This document shows, one piece after another, positions 62,142-64,000 of a stretch of DNA of 64,000 nucleotides. Numbering within the stretch: the first letter of the stretch is position 1; each line of letters begins with the position of its first letter. A program made the position numbers and the translations under genes. This stretch comes from Streptomyces flavofungini. GTDB lineage: Bacteria; Actinomycetota; Actinomycetes; Streptomycetales; Streptomycetaceae. The notes under the pieces are model-generated. The model had not been told where the DNA came from. It searched no databases and saw only the letters and a program-made list of their open reading frames with translations. The stretch lies in contig NZ_BMVR01000015.1 in NCBI RefSeq assembly GCF_014650815.1, forward strand, positions 1 through 64,000. Direction: 5' to 3'.

Positions 62142-62456
62142 TCACTTGCGGGCGCTCTCACCGGCCTCGTTGTCGGCCGCCTCCTGCGCGGACTGCTGCT
62201 TGGGGATCTCCACGCCCTCCGCGGCAGCCGCCTCGGCCGATTCCTCCGCCTCGTCCTCGGCATCGGCCTTCGCCTCGGACTTGGCCTTGGCCTTGTCCTT
62301 GGCGCCTTCCTCGGCCTTGGCTTCGGTCTCGGAGGACTCCTTGGCTGATTCCTCGGCGGACTCCGGCTCGGCCGTCAAGGTGGCGGCCGACGCGTCGCTG
62401 GCCGACGCTTCGTCCGTGCCCTTGGCCTTCCGGCGAAACCGACTAAAAACGCCCAT
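62142..62456 (-). CDS. Glu/Ala/Lys-rich small protein
   Basis: This 104-residue protein has a basic N-terminus (MGVFSRFRRKAKG) and then repeated acidic/basic helical runs (EEGAKDKAKAKSEAKADAEDEAEESAEAAAAEG). It is predicted to be disordered or coiled. I do not recognise a domain. ATG 62456 has GGAG five bases upstream. It lies just upstream of the antitoxin-like gene on the same strand (25-bp gap), so both may be cotranscribed. Confidence 0.65.
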   Translation of the reverse strand: MGVFSRFRRKAKGTDEASASDASAATLTAEPESAEESAKESSETEAKAEEGAKDKAKAKSEAKADAEDEAEESAEAAAAEGVEIPKQQSAQEAADNEAGESARK

Positions 62457-62638
62457 ATCTACTCCATACGTTACTCGTGTGGGCGAAATCCCGCGCCACC
62501 CGGTGCGTCCGATTGCGTCGCCCGGGTCACCGATCCTCGAAACCGGCGGCCGGAACCTCGCAACAGGCAACGAACCCGGAGCCGTGGCGTCACGTAGCTC
62601 GTTCGGGCACCCGTCGAGCGATTTGCGAGACTGGGACG

Positions 62639-63577
62639 GTGAGAAGTGCACCTCCCGCCCCGCGGGTCATCGCCGTCGTCGGGCCCACCGCGGCCGGAAA
62701 GTCCGATCTGGGCGTCCACCTCGCCCAGCGCCTCGGCGGCGAAGTCGTCAACGCCGACTCGATGCAGCTGTATCGGGGGATGGACATCGGCACCGCCAAG
62801 CTGACGCCCGCCGAGCGCGACGGAGTGCCGCACCACCTCCTGGACGTCTGGGACGTGACGGAGGCGGCAAGCGTGGCCGAGTACCAGAAGCTCGCCCGCG
62901 CGGAGATCGACCGGCTGCTCGCCGAGGGCCGCTGGCCGATCCTGGTCGGCGGGTCCGGTCTGTACGTGCGCGGGGCGATCGACCACATGGAGTTCCCCGG
63001 CACCGACCCCGCCGTACGCGCCCGCCTGGAGGAGGAACTGGAACAGCACGGCCCCGGCGTGCTGCACGCCCGCCTCGCCGCCGCCGACCCGGACGCCGCC
63101 CGCGCGATCCTGCCCGGCAACGGGCGCCGGATCGTGCGCGCCCTGGAGGTCATCGAGATCACGGGCAAGCCCTTCACCGCCAACCTCCCCAGTCACGAGT
63201 CCGTGTACGACACCGTGCAGATCGGCGTCGACGTGGCCCGCCCCGAGCTCGACGAGCGCATCGCCACGCGTGTGGACCGCATGTGGGAGGCCGGGCTCGT
63301 CGACGAGGTGCGCACGCTGGAGGCGCAGGGGCTCCGGGAGGGGCTCACGGCGTCGCGCGCGCTCGGCTACCAACAGCTGCTCGGGGCGCTCGCCGGTGAG
63401 TGCACCGAGGACGAGGCACGCGCCGAGACCGTGCGCGCCACCAAACGCTTCGCGCGCCGCCAGGACTCCTGGTTCCGCCGTGATCCACGCGTGCACTGGC
63501 TGAGCGGCGCCGTCGCCGACCGAGGGGAACTCCCGGGGAGTGCAATGGCGTTGGTCGAACGAGCGGTCACAGCCTGA
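62639..63577 (+). CDS. miaA: tRNA dimethylallyltransferase MiaA
   Basis: This 312-residue enzyme transfers a dimethylallyl group to A37 of tRNAs that read UNN codons. P-loop GPTAAGKS is at residues 15-22. The NADSMQLYRGMDIGTAK, HHLLDVWD and ILVGGSGLYVRG blocks are intact, as is the C-terminal TKRFARRQDSWFRRD. GTG 62639 is the start that gives the usual length. A 10-bp palindrome ATCACGTGAT begins on its last base. Confidence 0.96.
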   Translation: MRSAPPAPRVIAVVGPTAAGKSDLGVHLAQRLGGEVVNADSMQLYRGMDIGTAKLTPAERDGVPHHLLDVWDVTEAASVAEYQKLARAEIDRLLAEGRWPILVGGSGLYVRGAIDHMEFPGTDPAVRARLEEELEQHGPGVLHARLAAADPDAARAILPGNGRRIVRALEVIEITGKPFTANLPSHESVYDTVQIGVDVARPELDERIATRVDRMWEAGLVDEVRTLEAQGLREGLTASRALGYQQLLGALAGECTEDEARAETVRATKRFARRQDSWFRRDPRVHWLSGAVADRGELPGSAMALVERAVTA

Positions 63578-63684
63578 TCACGTGATGGCATCGGGACGCT
63601 CCGCCGGTCATCTAGGCAGCTGACGGCGTGCCATCATCGACCATCGATCGACCAGTGGAGTCCGAAGTGGGAGGGCGCGTGGCG

Positions 63685-64000
63685 ATGGAGGCCGGCCCTC
63701 GTGACACCGCACATGACGGCGAACAGCACACCGCGCACGACGGCGCGCGGCTCAGTCCGGACGGACCGGACAGCTCCGGGATCACCGCGGGCGGCATGAC
63801 CGACGACGGCCCCACCGAGGCGGAGCTGGCGGCGGAGCCCGAGGTCGAGGTCGAGCTGCGGCCGCAGCGCAGGCTGCGCATCTGGCAGCTCGCGCCGATC
63901 GTCATCCTCGCCGCCGTCGGCTCCCTGATGTTCGCCTTCCCGCTGGCCTTCGAGTTCGGCGACGGCGGCGCCGTCGTCGCCATGCTGGGGCTGCTCATCA
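63685..64000 (+). CDS. membrane protein, 3' truncated by the window
   Basis: The first 105 codons are visible. An acidic, Asp/Gly/Pro-rich N-terminus of about 70 residues leads to helix 1 (IWQLAPIVILAAVGSLMFAFPLAF) and the start of helix 2 (GGAVVAMLGLLI). ATG 63685 has GGAGGG nine bases upstream; GTG 63679 in the same frame is closer to it. The family cannot be told from the visible part. Confidence 0.7.
   Translation, partial: MEAGPRDTAHDGEQHTAHDGARLSPDGPDSSGITAGGMTDDGPTEAELAAEPEVEVELRPQRRLRIWQLAPIVILAAVGSLMFAFPLAFEFGDGGAVVAMLGLLI

Overview
The window is a piece of a very high-GC actinobacterial chromosome, almost certainly a Streptomyces. The evidence is strong GC3 codon bias, frequent GTG/TTG starts, ATGA-type overlaps, and a gene order I recognise from memory as the S. 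coelicolor SCO5746-SCO5792 neighbourhood (osaCAB, ftsK, rimO-pgsA-cinA-clgR, dps, nei-lhr, recA-recX, gluABCD, miaB, miaA). It is mainly conserved core chromosome: no prophage, integrated plasmid, CRISPR array or antibiotic cluster is visible. The novelty is in small intergenic elements and in the wiring between genes.

Layout. 1-1050: terminator, degenerate DegT-type aminotransferase, tRNA-Thr(GGU). 1051-10503: osmoadaptation locus, with osaC (kinase/PAS/GAF/PP2C) divergent from osaA (giant soluble hybrid kinase with about 12 HAMP units) followed by osaB. 10631-17943: ftsK, a RodZ-like HTH membrane protein, then the overlapping rimO-pgsA-cinA run and clgR. 18242-21290: dps, a small membrane protein, a 137-bp TA-flanked MITE-like element next to a perfect G-quadruplex motif, an SDR gene, and nei. 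21917-26590: the large helicase lhr, separated from nei by 626 bp of repeats. 26670-31350: AraC regulator, azlC-azlD, a barrel-type hypothetical, DUF3046, and an AI-2E family permease. 31361-33404: an SDR and an ArsR-SRPBCC fusion with its own promoter-operator. 33746-36723: SOS-controlled recA-recX, then an HTH regulator overlapping an ABC permease that lacks a neighbouring ATPase.

39354-42449: cysteine dioxygenase and rhodanese behind a Cys-rich leader peptide, then an FAD monooxygenase. 42672-46333: the gluABCD glutamate ABC importer, divergent from a two-component system that faces an orphan TAXI binding protein. 49987-53623: APH-type kinase, MarR regulator divergent from a metallo-beta-lactamase-fold hydrolase, and a SAM methyltransferase. 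53933-58503: a seven-gene Asp23/Gls24-AmaP envelope island made of two divergent arms. One arm carries an ECF-type sigma factor translationally coupled to a protein that joins a zinc anti-sigma-like HxxxCxxC motif to an Asp23-like domain. 58524-64000: GNAT, miaB, extradiol dioxygenase B-like protein, two small charged proteins, miaA, and a truncated membrane protein gene.

How it works together: stress sensing (osa, clgR, dps, Asp23 island), DNA maintenance (ftsK, nei, lhr, recA/X) and tRNA/ribosome modification (rimO, miaB, miaA) are interleaved. The most interesting regulatory objects are the sigma/zinc-Asp23 island, the cysteine leader peptide, the MITE/G4 pair, the 95-bp inverted-repeat element in the lhr-nei gap, and the ArsR operator set inside its own promoter. 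Functions are called from motifs and family knowledge only; no database search was run.
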